From Deroplatys truncata (Eukaryota; Arthropoda; Insecta; Mantodea; Mantidae): a DNA stretch of 64,000 nt. Under the pieces are notes generated by a model. That model saw nothing but the letters and a program-made list of their open reading frames with translations. It was not told the origin of the DNA and did no database searches. Shown here piece by piece: positions 44,996 through 56,839 of the stretch. The translations under genes and the position numbers were made by a program. Location of the stretch: NCBI GenBank assembly GCA_030765065.1, contig CM060990.1, positions 671,428,118 through 671,492,117 on the forward strand, given 5' to 3'. Within the stretch, counting starts at the first letter, position 1. Every line of letters starts with the position of its first letter.

Positions 44996-45490
44996 TTAGA
45001 GACTCATAAATATCTTCCATGAAGAAAGATTCGTGCTCTTTATGTAGACGTAGCTATTTATTGTGAATTTTGAAATTGACAGATATCTCTTTAGGAATCT
45101 GCCTTTAACATTCTCTAGTTTCTTGAGGTTTTTCACCGTCAGGCAGCTGGCGTTATCGCAGTTGGCAGTGATAACTTTTTCAGCGTAGGGATGTCGTAAA
45201 TGACTTTTGTTGCACCGTTCTGTATATGCAGAGAGGGTTCCACTTGTTTCTAGCGTTACTCCCAGGTATTTAAAGCTGGATACGAATTCGAATGTTGATG
45301 AACCGTACGTGAGATGGTCCCTCTGATATTCTTCCTCTTCTAAATTGAATTGCTTTAGTCTTTGAGCCGTTTATTTCCATGGAGTTTTCTAGTGCCCATT
45401 TCCTAATGTTCTTCATGGCTGCTTGTAGATCTTCCAGGCACCTGGAGAGGACCGCCATGTCATATGTATACGTAAGCAGTTTTACGTTTC
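44996..45490 (-). pseudogene. Non-LTR reverse transcriptase fragment with mutated catalytic motif
   Basis: Minus-strand readings: LLTYTYDMAVLSRCLEDLQ, AMKNIRKWALENSMEINGSK, AIQFRRGR, then after a shift FEFVSSFKYLGVTLETSG, TLSAYTERCNKSHL and KKLENVKGRFLKRYL. The first block aligns with the palm motif (Y/F)xDD followed by DDMAVLS, where the first Asp is replaced so that YTYD stands in place of YADD. This abolishes polymerase chemistry. It continues into the thumb and stops at 44996. Confidence 0.85.
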
Positions 45491-45709
45491 TTAGAAAATA
45501 AAATTAATTATGGTAAAACATTTATACAGAAACCATGCTAGAAAACAGCTGAAAACTTGCTTAAATGCAACAGCTTTCGGCTGTGAAAAATTACAGGACA
45601 CATTGCTGTAAAAAGTACAATGGAACTGCTTCAGGGTAATTTAGACTGCAGATTCTATAAGAAAGGAACTGAAACAGCCCACTGCAGTTTTTACTTTCTC
45701 TACCACGGC

Positions 45710-46548
45710 ATTCCACCCAAAATTCGATACTGAAATTTCGCCGGAAATACATGTTTTGAGGCCCCCTGAATAAAAAAGAATCATGCTTAGAAGAAGGCCC
45801 GTGCGTGTGTCTGTGAACAGCGTAACTCCAAAACTGTTTACCCTCTGATGTAGGACTTACAACCCTCAGGACTTACAAGCGGGTGCCTGGAGTCAGAGGC
45901 CTGTCGAGCAGTAAACACTTTGGATCGGATAGATTATCCAGGATGGGTGATCAGCCCAATGCTTGGTATGATAGCGAGGAAGGAGGTGATATGAAATGGT
46001 GGTGAAATGGATGAAAAGAAAGGTGATGATGGAGCAGTTGGTGGAATGAATGACGGGGGAAACCGGAGGACCAGGAAAAAACATATGCGGGTACCTGGGA
46101 TTGAACCCGGCCGACTTGGTGAGAGGCGAGCGGTTTAATTCCTCGGCGCCGCTATAAAAGATATTTACATGACATATAAAATGTACATCTTGAATTTTCT
46201 GGGAATTGTCTGTGAAGTCCTTTTCATTCGGAAGTAATTTTGTATAATCTTGTATAACTGGTAAACGTTAAGCGATAGACGAAAACGTACTACACAAGAA
46301 ATGAAGATCCCTTTAAAACACAATTTATTTCATATAAGTTCTTTTTTGTGGCATAAACCATTTCTGAGATATCCGTTATTAAAAGTTCGAACCATTCTTT
46401 CCTTGGTCATTCTCTAAGTCCTGTTAACATTCAGTTGTTTCTGGCGATTGCATGGCCAGCATATAGCGTCTTGTTCTTAAACATTTGACTATAGCTATTC
46501 CCTTTGTATCTATAACAAAATGTGTAATGCAGCTAGTTCTGCAGTCAT
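45710..46548 (+). repeat. Family-A repeat, copy 4, carrying nested SINE-2
   Basis: Left block 45710-45865: 'actttctctaccacggc', 'aatttcgccggaaatac', 'gaggccccctgaataaa', 'gtgtgtctgtgaacagcg'. Right block 46157-46548: 'aaatgtacatcttgaat', 'ataactggtaaacgttaagc', 'gcatggccagcatatagcg'. A reverse SINE-2 separates them and a MITE-E follows. Confidence 0.8.
45868..46156 (-). repeat. SINE-2, reverse copy nested in family A
   Basis: Reverse complement of the 19168 copy: 'aggacttacaagcgggtgcc' at the left, then 'ccaggatgggtgatcagccc', 'ttggtggaatgaatgacggg', 'gggattgaacccgg' (B box) and 'gaggcgagcggtttaattcc' at the right. Confidence 0.85.
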
Positions 46549-46958
46549 CAGTTGAGTGCAAAAAAACGTGCCGATGCTTTTGGTTACTTTTAGTGTTTTA
46601 GATTCTTGAATGTTGACAGAATCTCATCATCATTTGTGTTCCGCGCCCGCCTTAGGTGAGCTTTCCTTCAATTGGTTTTAATTGTAGTCGATACGCTAGC
46701 ATTACCCTATGAAGAAAGGTCAGGCCTAGCTCGGCGATGAAAGGGGTAGAGAGTCGGTATATGTCACCTGAAGGGTTAAAACAATATGCCTCCCAAAGAC
46801 TGTCCATACTAGCCCCTGAATGAGTCCGGTTCTTATTGGTTCGGCATTCAAGCATTAACCTGTATAACTGAATGAGGGATGGAAGGCGCGGCAGAGGCGT
46901 GTTAATTTATTGATAGTCAACTTAAACCGCGGTTCCTAATTTTCCTTGCACCCCACTG
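46549..46958 (-). mobile_element. MITE-E, longest copy
   Basis: 410 bp. Left end CAGTTGAGTGCAAAAAAACG, right end complement CAGTGGGGTGCAAGGAAAA, TA at 46959-46960. It includes about 150 bp near 46620-46770 absent from the 22883 copy, which is therefore a deletion derivative. The 67-aa ORF is chance. Confidence 0.75.
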
Positions 46959-46960
46959 TA

Positions 46961-47439
46961 CAATTATGTGCACAATGAAAATGAGGATACTGTCTCTAAG
47001 TTCACAACTACTTTTTAACTACAATGTACAACCTACGACGGAATGCATTTAAAGTTTGACATCCCCTGACAGCAATGAACTCCAGAGCATAGGAACCTTC
47101 ACAGTGATGAGTATAGGGATGTTAGGTGAAGTGGTAGACAATGAATGTTTCTACGGTCAATTAGGTGGAGTTATGACAACCCGTTATAGGATCGTAACGA
47201 CGTACTTCGTATGCACGTATTATGAGCCAGCTGTAATTTACGTGACGGACCAGATCTTAAATCTGAGGAAGAAATCGCAAACATCGAAGTGGAAAATCAC
47301 CATTGTTTGTGTCAAGTCTTTCTTAAGTTTCTAAGCAGGGGCTAAACTCCTGTGAGGCCTCAGTTCGCAGAAGACACATTATTACTTCTTCTTATTCTTT
47401 AACTGGCTACCTTCCTCTTTGTAGGAATTACACCCCATG
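46961..47439. other. No identifiable gene
   Basis: The ORF at 47056-47334 has no motifs. Confidence 0.4.
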
Positions 47440-47660
47440 GTAGGGGTAATTTTTGAGAGTTGTAGCGCCTTATAATTTTCGTTGGGTTCTACAAAATAAG
47501 CTAGAATTGAAAATAACGATAGCGGAAATGTTTGAAATTTGGTGGGTAACATGACTTTTACCAGTTTCTGAAACCCTAACATACCAATTTTTATCAAAAT
47601 CGTACCAAAAATACTCCTTGATAGCAAAGTTCAATAAAATCACAGTATAACTTGATGATA
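47440..47660 (+). repeat. Family-D repeat copy
   Basis: Contains 'ggtgggtaacatgactttta', 'ctgaaaccctaacatacc' and 'aaatactccttgatagcaaa', shared in order with 48970-49345. Confidence 0.65.
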
Positions 47661-47702
47661 TTACATGATAAACAACTGTTGAGGAGCAAACAAACTCTGA
47701 AT

Positions 47703-47860
47703 CATGTCATATCCAGGATGGGTGATCAGCCCAATGTCTGTATGGGGATGAAAAAGAAGGAAATGAAATGCAATGATGAAAGGGATGATATGATAATTCC
47801 CGGATCAAATTATCCAACCCAGCGAAGAGGCAAACCGCGAAAACAAATCCTTCCTTGAGA
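47703..47860 (-). repeat. SINE-2 fragment
   Basis: 'ccaggatgggtgatcagccc' and the AT/GA-rich part that follows match the reverse copy at 45868-46156. The tRNA-like part is degenerate. Confidence 0.6.
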
Positions 47861-48969
47861 TTGGTCAGCCCCGGGGGTGAAGATATGTTACTTTTGGGGA
47901 AATGTTTTTATAGTAGGAGATTCTGAATCGATATCTGTTGGTAAAGGATGAATTGGTATTAAAACCATACAGGTAGCAGTAAGCCTCTCTGGAGTAAACG
48001 CCGGAAGATCCGGTGTGCGATTGTTGGGAGCAGAAACACTGGTTTCTTGACAGCCCAGGGAGTTCAACAGGTCAAGCCATCGCGACGACAGCGATCCAGT
48101 GTAACAATCTATCATCACAAGGCATTAGCACCTACACTTTTTAGTAGGTACCTTACATGGTGTGTGTCCATTTGGTTGCCACTGCTGATCCGATGTCGTA
48201 TTGATTTTTATCGACTGCACTCTACTTGCGAAATGACTCAGCAGCTATAGGTATAGTAGTTACCCCCCTCGGCCCCCATCCCCTCCCTGTGTGTACACAG
48301 CCGCTGCCCCTCCTCCCCTCCACTTGGGCTGCTTGCCCTCCCCATGCTGTACCGGTTCCCTGGATACTAGCATGCTTGTGTCAACAATGCTTTTGCCTGC
48401 TGCTGACGCTCCGACCGATGGTGGCAAGCAGCAATCCCTGCAAAATCGAGAAGGCAGGACAGCCTCCACGGAATGAATACCTTGCAGCTTCATGGCAAAC
48501 AATGGAGGTAGTATGACGTGGCCTCTAATTAGTGTTCTGCTCCTATTATCGTCCGCACAGCAGTGATTCTGCTTATACGCCCAAGGACCGACTTACGCTT
48601 TGTCATAACCCACGGCACTAGCTCGTTGAATCATCCCAAGATACGGGGATGCACACCCTGCCTCCCAACTCGAAACAATATTTGCTGACAGAATGGCTGC
48701 ACGTCTATTTTTGTGGCTTATTCTGAGGGACCCCCTAATCCTTTCTGTAATTACACGCCAATGATTGGGTAAATGAATATCACGTCGGGCGAAACGAAGC
48801 AGAGAAGGTGTATAACTACCCCTTATTTGATTACTTTCCCGTGCTGGTATTGCATGGATGCATTCCAAGCAGTAAGGGGTTGAAAATAAGGATAGGGGAA
48901 TTTCTAGCCTAAAGTTTTCACTTCCATCTAAAGCGTGCGTCTAAATTTCTATCCAGGCAGCTCAAAATT
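47861..48969. other. GC-richer interval without an assignable gene
   Basis: 48250-48500 is markedly C-rich on the plus strand and ORFs overlap on both strands (96, 80 and 91 aa) as expected from composition. None shows recognised motifs or splice structure. It could be the 5' region of an unrecognised retroelement, as family D lies on both sides. Confidence 0.35.
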
Positions 48970-49345
48970 ATAAATTAGGGGTTTAAAAATACTGAAGCTT
49001 TAGGTTGTCCTATAATTTCCGCCAAGGAAAAAAAATTGGAGATACTATATTGGTTTGAGTAGCTGTTTGGAAGTTGTAAAGTAACCTAACAATACTAATA
49101 CATTAAACAGATCGGATTTTTCGTAGTGTTCTACAAAATTAAGTAATTTTTTTTTGTCTAGATAGGCCCAGGATGTTGATTTGTATGCTACGAATTAAAA
49201 ATAAAAATTTTTGGAATATGGTGAGTAACTTATGACTTTTGTCAGATTCTGGAACCCTATCATACCAATTTTTCTCAAAATCGTACCAAAATACTCCGTA
49301 ACAGCAAAGTTCATAAAATCTGAGGCAAACTTAATGATATTAACA
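48970..49345 (+). repeat. Family-D repeat copy
   Basis: Ends with 'gagtaacttatgacttttg', 'ctggaaccctatcatacc' and 'aaatactccgtaacagcaaa' like 47440-47660. The two copies flank the GC-richer interval in direct orientation. Confidence 0.65.
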
Positions 49346-49639
49346 TCATATAAACCTACATACAACAATTTTTATGCCCTCATATGGACTGAAACTCAAT
49401 CATGTTTGTAATAAAGTACCAAAAAAAGTAAGATTGGAATTCGTGACCAAGTTTAAATCTCTCCTAAACCGTAGAGTTCTATTTGGGCGGGGGAATTTTA
49501 TAGTCTGTGTCCATCCGGAAAAAGTGAATTTCAATGGGGAACCCTACACGCATACATTTCCTTTCTTTATAATGTTGTCATAAAGCTAACAAGGAACACA
49601 TTTATCCATAAATAAAATTATCAAATTTCATTATATGAC

Positions 49640-50605
49640 CAGATCAACTGACTCTAAGGAGCACATAGACTTCTCTACTACATACATATCTATAGCATAT
49701 CGAAAAGAAAAATATGTCATGCCTCTGGGTCATTAACAGAACCCTAAGCCATACTAGTACTGTGTTGTTCATACCTAAAAATCTGATGTGTTGCACTGAC
49801 ATGACTTCCTCTACTCTTGTACAAACTATTTTTACAAACGCTTATTCTCCATATGCTTCATGTTAATCGAAATGCTAATCTTATTGCTAATTTTCTTGTA
49901 GATGCAAGGGGAATTGCTAGGCTTTAGGCTATAATCAAATATTTTAAGAGTTGGTTGCTATTTGGAGTATTCCATTCTCTTTGCATTACCAGGAAAAAAA
50001 AGGAATAACGAATTTGGAAAATTTAAGGTAATAACAAGCAATATCTCGAAAATGGTCCACTCAACAACAAAAATGTATATGACATACATTGTGTATTTTA
50101 ACGCGATCTACATTCTTTGTGTAGTAAAATTTTGTCTATCTCTTATGGTTTACCAGTTATGCAAAAGTCGTTCACAATGAAGAATACTTTTAGAGACATT
50201 CCCAGAAAATTCGAGATATACATTTCATTTGTCATGAATATATCTTAAACATATGATATTTTATTCAAATTCGTTAGGGCCATTTTTGAGAAAATTAAAA
50301 TTTTCGAAAGATTTTCCAAGTAAAGGGTAGTCTGGGGTGGGGGATTTTCTCGAAAACCTTCGTGTCACATCTCTGAAAGATACTGAGCCTAAATACCAAG
50401 TTTGGTGTTTATCCAACTGTTCGTTTCTGAGTTATGCTGTTCGCAGACACACACACGAACATGTTTCCAAAATTTTTTTTTTGATTCAACAGGTCTCAAA
50501 ACATGTATTTCCGGTGAAATCTCGGTATCGAATTTTTGGGTGGAATACAATACTTCCCCTACTTACTATACGTAGTAGAGAAAGTAAAAAAGTATGGATT
50601 ATTAC
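49640..50605 (-). repeat. Family-A repeat, copy 5 (near full length)
   Basis: Reverse orientation, about 0.97 kb. Contains every family-A block in reverse order up to 'acttactatacgtagtagag' and 'aaagtaaaaaa' at the right. The longest recurring frame of the family is open here on the plus strand at 50337-50639 (FLENLRVTSLKDTEPKYQVW and FPVKSRYRIFGWN). Whether it is translated is unknown. Confidence 0.85.
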
Positions 50606-50744
50606 AACTTCTGAAAAAAATGTATCTAATGTGTTATAATCGCATGACGTTCTCTACACCTAGCATTTATTTTCACGTACCTATATATTCTACAGTTTAC
50701 AAAGGAGCAGAGTGCTACTCCGGGGTGAAGGGACAGCGGAGTTT

Positions 50745-51325
50745 ATGCATTAGTGTTCACAGTTTGTTTTCTACTGCGTGTCGTGTTGCCAATCGTAGCT
50801 GAATTCCGCTGCTCCAAATGTTTGGTTGGTAACTCTGACTGTGTGTATGTGTTTGCATGAAGAGAGTAGGAAATAATTACATATACTGTACTGCAAGCGT
50901 CTAGATATTTTATGCTTCTTCCATGAACTTCACTGCACAAAGAACATCCACTTTTCACCAGTTAGGTATCGTTCATACAGATTTCTGCTGTTAGTGGCAC
51001 GTTCTGCAATGTGTTTAGACAACAGCTTATATCCCCGGCTCTTGTGGCACTTTTCCAGATTCAAATCCTGGTTGATTATGGTGTTCACAGTAGTAACAGA
51101 GATTCCTAATTACAGTGCAATGGCCCTCTGAGTTGCAGGATCTGGTCCAGAGGCATGGGTCTTCACCTTCCAAATTATCTCCGGGGTGCGACTGGTGGCC
51201 GGTGGTTGATTTACCTGTTTCTTGCCCTTTGGAATAAGTCCTGATGTGGCCTTACCTTTTTCGTTGAGATCACTTTCTTGGATATTGTGGCGTATTAGTA
51301 ATTTTATTGTCATTACTAGACGCAC
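50745..51325 (-). pseudogene. Mariner-like transposase N-terminal fragment
   Basis: Minus-strand reading with MTIKLLIRHNIQESDLNEKG, SRTPEIIWKVKTHASGPD, PATQRAIALELGISVTTVN, TIINQDLNLEKCHKSRGYK and LLSKHIAERATNSRNLYERY (one frameshift at about 51110). The RAIA...SVTTVNTII block is a helix-turn-helix preceding the DDE domain, as in several IS630/Tc1/mariner lineages. After GEKWMFFVQ, close to the first catalytic Asp region, it decays. It is a different lineage from the palindromic mariner at 1200-2009. Confidence 0.65.
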
Positions 51326-51338
51326 TGTTGTGCTGTAT

Positions 51339-51782
51339 TGTTACTACCAGCCGTAGCATTGTTGTGTTTCTTTAGTAATATTTCGACTTAACGGTGTTTC
51401 CTTTCTGTGAGGGCCACGCCAAAGGGAAAGATCTGTTTGAAACTGTCTGGTGTGACGTCAGCCCTGTCTGGCTTCGGCTAGTGGGGGTAAGTTAGGGTCA
51501 CTCTAGTGGAAGTGTTCGTTGGAGCCAGTTCGTGGGTGTGGCCGGTCTACGGTTTTTGTGGCATCTCCCATCATCCTGTTTCCTTTGTTCATCATGTAGA
51601 GTCGCTAAACGTTTGTGTATAAATCCCAGGTATATGAAGATAATGTGTGTTATGTAATCTCAGTGTAATGTAAAACCCACGCCTTCCCCTTAAATTTACG
51701 CACCAAGATCATGTGCCTGTTGGGGTGATCTAAATTAATAATTTTCTGGTAACCTTTTTCGCCTTCACCCCAACATGTAACA
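51339..51782 (+). mobile_element. Probable solo LTR, family LTR-C
   Basis: Bounded by TGTTAC and GTAACA. The 3' part 'cgccttcaccccaacat' parallels 'ggcctcaccccggtata' of LTR-B, and TGACGTCA occurs near 51452. It has a TATA-like 'tgtgtataaatcc' near 51613. No clear target duplication, so ends are approximate. Confidence 0.55.
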
Positions 51783-52506
51783 ATATGGTAAAATCACGCC
51801 TCCTACGCTGCTTAATAATCTTAGAATACAAGTATTTTCCATCGGAAATGGCAATAATGTACCCTTATCAGAATGGTTCTATTCTTGACGCCATTTGATG
51901 CAGCAACAAGAGCACACAACTGAGCAAACACAGTGATACACTCATACTGCTGAACTTTCATTCGGTTCCACATGTTTCAGCGCGGAGCTATTGTGCTCGT
52001 CTGATATTATTACCATAGATCGTGAGAGTTTCAGACTGTTACGAATTAAAAACAACGTTTATGTATAAGTGTAAAGCACAGTTACTAAGTGTTCTCATAA
52101 CTTATCCGACCTATGTAAAAATATGGAGGAAACATGAAATTTGAATTTTTTTATCCCCAACATTTTCAAAACCGCAGGGTAATACGACGCCTATTAGCTG
52201 ATCAATAGCCATTCTTATTACGTATACACTACTTGTGTCATAGTATAACTAACCCTACTTTTTTTACTTTCCCCTAAAATAAAGTTTTAACACTTTTCAA
52301 TCTTCAGTGTAAAACATTAGGATATAATTTCTTGAAATTTAGAGCACTTATTTATCTTAAGTAACAAATAATGCTACAAAGAAACTGCTATATTTGCGTA
52401 GCTTTCCAAAATAAAATATTTTAAATATATACGAAGTTTTCTTTCATTAAAGCTTAAATGGATATTTTAAAGCATTCGAAAACAAGAACTTCAAAATTTT
52501 CTTTAG
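51783..52506. other. No identifiable gene
   Basis: AT-rich; no supported feature. Confidence 0.45.
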
Positions 52507-52640
52507 AGCAGGGGTGGCGAAAATGGCTTTCTCCTGCGAGTCACTAAATATGCACCACGCGTTACATCACTTAGCATGTGAAAAACAAATACACAGCCTG
52601 TCAGAGAGGGAATAGCACCTGCGAGTCCCTTTTCCGTTTC
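52507..52640 (+). mobile_element. Possible hAT-like terminus
   Basis: 'gcaggggtggcgaaaatgg' resembles the CAGGGGTGGC start of many hAT elements, followed by 'gcgagtcac' type sequence. No matching opposite end or 8-bp duplication was found. Confidence 0.35.
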
Positions 52641-54317
52641 TGCTCTAGAACATTTTTAATTTGTTTATGAGCTTCTATTTAAGTCAAATACTAAGTATTT
52701 ATGGTAAAACATACCGAAACTATGAAGAAGATATTGTCCTTAAATTGGAGTTGTTTATTTTTGCTTCACATATGGACGTCAATTTGAGAAAGTGTTTTGT
52801 TGATGAAGTTTGCACCACGCTTTGAAGAAGATTTGTTTGTTACCTAATATATTTATTTAGCTCCACGTATGGACGTCAATTTTGAAGTGGTATTGTTTGT
52901 TACGTAATATGCTGCTACGTATGAGAAGCCGATTTGAAGATGTATTTTTGTTGTTACGCTCCAAGTTTAAAAGAAAATATATTAACTTTGTTATTAAACT
53001 GCTTCTTTAGATAGTATTTATGTTTATGTTTGCCACGGCTGCGTCAGTATTGTTTTTAGAGACACGTTTCTCCTAATCAGGGCGTGGTGTGACAAGAATG
53101 TAGGCTGACACAGATTTTAAGTTTTAAATCACTTCTTTTTGATTAATTCCTGTCACAAATTAAATAGCACTACACTGTTATCAAGAGCTCTGAGATTCTT
53201 TAATTTAATACTTGCACTTTTAATAACGCGTATACTTAATTTTCGTTTCACACGAATACCTAATATTTCTCTAGAGAACGCATCTTCCATCCCGTCACTA
53301 CCAAGGTCTGCAGGCAACTGAACATATTTCAACCGTCTAAACCCGTAAACTTCTGTATTTCAAGTCTCTGATTGGCTAATCCTAGTCCTGCATTTTACTA
53401 AAGCTTTTTCTGGCTGTTGATTGGCTATTTTTAAACTGTCACAAAATTTACATTATTGCTGCCCTAATCATGACTAGTAGCATTCAAACTCTCAAACTGA
53501 TTATTGCCTCAAGGTTACCTCATTGTTAGCAATGTTAAACTTATTATTCTCACAGCTCTTACATTATTAAATTACGTAATGCATTCTCATAACATTATTG
53601 AACAATAATATAAGCATATGCAATGACTGTTACATACATTTTACAAATTATTACATACATATTGCTTCAAGGCGGGCTGTTATTGAATTTACATATTATA
53701 TAATTTAATTTAAATTATTCAAGTGTTAAAATACTGCCTCAACTATTTCATTTAGCATCTGCGCATTCCTTTCTATTCCTTTCCTAATGTGCGTAATAAA
53801 TGGGTGGTGGTGGTTTTGAAAATTAGATTAGTGAATCAACTCTGGCCTCCATACTGTTAGAAGGTGGTCATATATTAAAATATGTTGTAGGTAAAAAGTA
53901 TAAGAAAGCAGGATTATCACAATTCTTCCTTTACATACGCTTTAAATTTTAAATATAATAGCCAGACATACTTTCTTCCTATTCTGACCAAATATAAATA
54001 ATAGGCAGCTTCTTCCATTTTGCAGAAATGTAAATCATTTAATTACATTTATTCATATCCGCGGTAGTGGCGAATTATATCTATACGTGTGATAAAACCG
54101 ACCGATAGTTTTTCTAGTAATTTACCGATGTTAATGTGTAAACCAGGCTATCTTTAAGCCAGAAAAGTGTTTTCAAGGTGTATGTAGGTAATTATGTGCG
54201 CACACGTGTGTACGTTACTCTCTCATTCCAGAAAGTTGTCATCCCTGAACCAGTTTTTCTACTCGATATGTAATATACCTTGGATTCCATTAAGGGAATG
54301 AATGAATACATGACCAG
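52641..54317. other. No identifiable gene
   Basis: AT-rich. A degenerate repetition with 'cgtatggacgtcaatttt' occurs between 52765 and 52990. The ORF at 53139-53321 has no motif. Confidence 0.45.
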
Positions 54318-54785
54318 GTAACGGAGGGAACATCTCGCACCTAAACCCAACGCGGGTCTTTTATGCTTACCACCTCCAGGAGGAACGGACGAGGTGATGG
54401 AACCGCAGGCAGGCCGGCCGACAGAGATGCGCAGATGTCCCTAACGACTATAAGCTTGATGATCTGGTTACACTGACGGGCTGCTCAGAAAAGGTGTCCC
54501 TCCGGCGGAATAGAGTTCGACTTTGAGAAGAACTTTCCAAAGTGCAAGCATCTGCTCCATTTGTCCGACTCCGACTGACCTGCAAGGCTCCTAAATGTAC
54601 GTGAAACATGAAATGATAGAAAATGAGGGGAGGTCAATTCATGGTAGAAGAGAAACCGTCCCAGAATTTGCCTAGCCAACCAGGGAAAACCACGAAAACC
54701 ACATTTTCAGAGTGGCTAGCCCCAGGAATCGAACCCAGGACCTCCAGAATGTGAGCGTCACACGTTACCGCAGCCATCTTACTCG
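54318..54785 (-). repeat. SINE-4, copy 2
   Basis: The minus strand starts 'agatggctgcggtaacgtg', with 'ggtcctgggttcgattcctg' as B box, followed by 'gtggttttccctggttgg', 'gggacggtttctcttctacc' and 'catttcatgtttcacgtac', ending 'ggtaagcataaaagacccgc'. Confidence 0.85.
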
Positions 54786-55012
54786 AGAACAACTACAATA
54801 TTCTCATTACTTATTAAATTATCGTCAGAATTCGGTGTTTGAAAGGGTGGACACCCACAAAAAGCTAGTGGGGAACTATGGGCTGAAGAAAAGTTACATC
54901 ACCCTATAAGTACAAGCACCAATCAGGGAATTGGTGTGTTCTAAAAGAATTGGATCCTTTCGGTTCGCTTTCCGTGTTTTCTTCTGTCTGGACTGGACTG
55001 GACTGGACTAGT

Positions 55013-55475
55013 GAACGGAGGGCACACCTAGTACTGCAATCCTCAAGGGATCCACTGTGCATAAACCCGCGGGAGGAACCGTTGAGGTGAGGGAACCACA
55101 GGATACGCACGGGTTGCAGAGCGCAAGTGGACAGAGACGCGCAGGGTTCTCTAATAGCTCCATGCTTGACCACCCGGCCATGGAAGGACCGTTCGGAGAC
55201 ATCCCTCCACTGGGACCGAGGAAGCGCAAGCCCCTGCGACATCTACCCGACACCGAACGAGTCACAGCCCCGGAGTCAACCTGAAACATGAAAGGGAAAA
55301 GAAATGAGAGGAAATAGAGGAGAGCCCTGGTAGAATACACCAACCCAACATTCGCATTTGTCATCTCGGGAAAACTACAAAACTCCAGGGTCAGAGTGGT
55401 CGGTCACCGGGAATCTAACCCAGAACCTCCCGAATGCGAGCCTCACACGTTACGGCAGAGCCATCTCTGACGGTT
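55013..55475 (-). repeat. SINE-4, copy 3
   Basis: Same order in minus sense: 'agagatggctctgccgtaac', 'ggttctgggttagattcccg', 'ctctttcccttttcatg'-like middle and 'ggttcctcccgcgggttta'. The 112-118-aa ORFs across it are chance readings of a GC-rich SINE. Confidence 0.8.
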
Positions 55476-56029
55476 ATCAAAACGAGGAAAGTGTGGCACT
55501 TTGAGAGCTGATCCTTTCACATAAGAGACAATTATTCAGTTGGTGTATGGTGGAGACGGCAGATAACAGCGCCTTGTGACTTCGCACATGGATCGTAACG
55601 ATTCTGCTATAATGAAGTTTGTTTTCAGTGGCTGTGAAAGCTTTGTGTAGAAACATTTCGAGGTTTGAAATTGGATTCACCATAGAGGTTCAAAATGGAC
55701 ATCCGTTGTTTTACCAGCTGTATCCTTTATCTCTTTTGAAAATAGTGCTTTAGAAATGTTTGCTGGGTTTGTTGAATGGGTGAAATGCTGTTGGTCCAGT
55801 TTCTAAATGCCTTTCATTCTTGTCGTAGACAATGAAGTCTGGCTGCTACTGAACTAAGCTTTTTAGTCTGGAATGTTCACATTATCCCGCTGTTTTATAA
55901 GCGGAATATCTTCACTGTCTTGTACATTCAGTACGGATACATGATTACAGTATAAATACCTGTTAACCCGGAATGTATCTTTATATCCGAATATATCAAT
56001 GATAGAATGCATCATTGGCATAACTTACA
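55476..56029. other. No identifiable gene
   Basis: AT-rich; no supported feature. Confidence 0.45.
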
Positions 56030-56710
56030 TTAGGGCTATTCTGAAAACAATCCTTTGCAGAAATAGCTACATTACACATTTCGTTATTCATACAAATGGA
56101 ACAGTGATAGGTAAATCTTTAAGCACTGGACGCTATAGTTGGCCTTAAAATTCCATATAGTTTCCATGACATCGCGAGAAACAACTGAAAATCGACAAGA
56201 CTTAGCCATTCTTTTTAAATATTGAACAATTGGAAGCATTAATAACGAATATCTTGGAAACGGCTATGCACAAAAAAGTTATTTAAAGTAAATTGTGTTT
56301 ACCACTTATATAAGGTGCCTTCCGAATGAAGAGGAATTCACAGGTATTCCCGGAAAATTCAAAATATGCATTTTATTTTTCATGTAAATATTTTTAATAT
56401 ATGGTGTTTTAATCAAAATCGTTGAAGTCAAACATTTCGAATGAAGGTCCATGTAAAGGATATTTTGGGGTGGGGGCTTTTCTTGAAAATTGTTGTGTTG
56501 AATCTTTGGAAGGTACTGAACTTAAATACCAAGTTTTATATTTATCCGACTTTTATTTTTTGAGTTATGCTGTTCACAGACACGCACACCGACGTTTTTA
56601 TTCAGGGGGCCTCAAAACATGTATTTCCGGTGAAATCTCGGTATCGAATTTTTGGGTGTAATATCCTACCTTCTCTACCTACTAGGTACGTGGTAGAGAA
56701 ACTAAAAAAG
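56030..56710 (-). repeat. Family-A repeat, copy 6
   Basis: Reverse orientation, with 'gctacattacacatttcgtt', 'ctggacgctatagttggcc', 'atttccggtgaaatctcggt' and 'tacgtggtagagaaac'. The recurring frame is partly open (56422-56661) before a frameshift. Confidence 0.83.
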
Positions 56711-56839
56711 ATTCCCTACAAAATAAAACGTGGCACAGAATGTAGTACACACATTAACACGCAATTTTCATAAATGACTCCAACGCCTATGTCCGGAAAA
56801 TCTAAGTTTATTCCTCACTTGTTTAATATTGTAATATAA

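Noticed and set aside
48226..48868. Overlapping ORFs in C-rich DNA as a host gene
   Set aside because: No motifs, no splice structure, frames open on both strands because of composition.
54904..55364. 112- and 118-aa ORFs
   Set aside because: They lie across a GC-rich SINE-4 copy with few stop codons; not genes.
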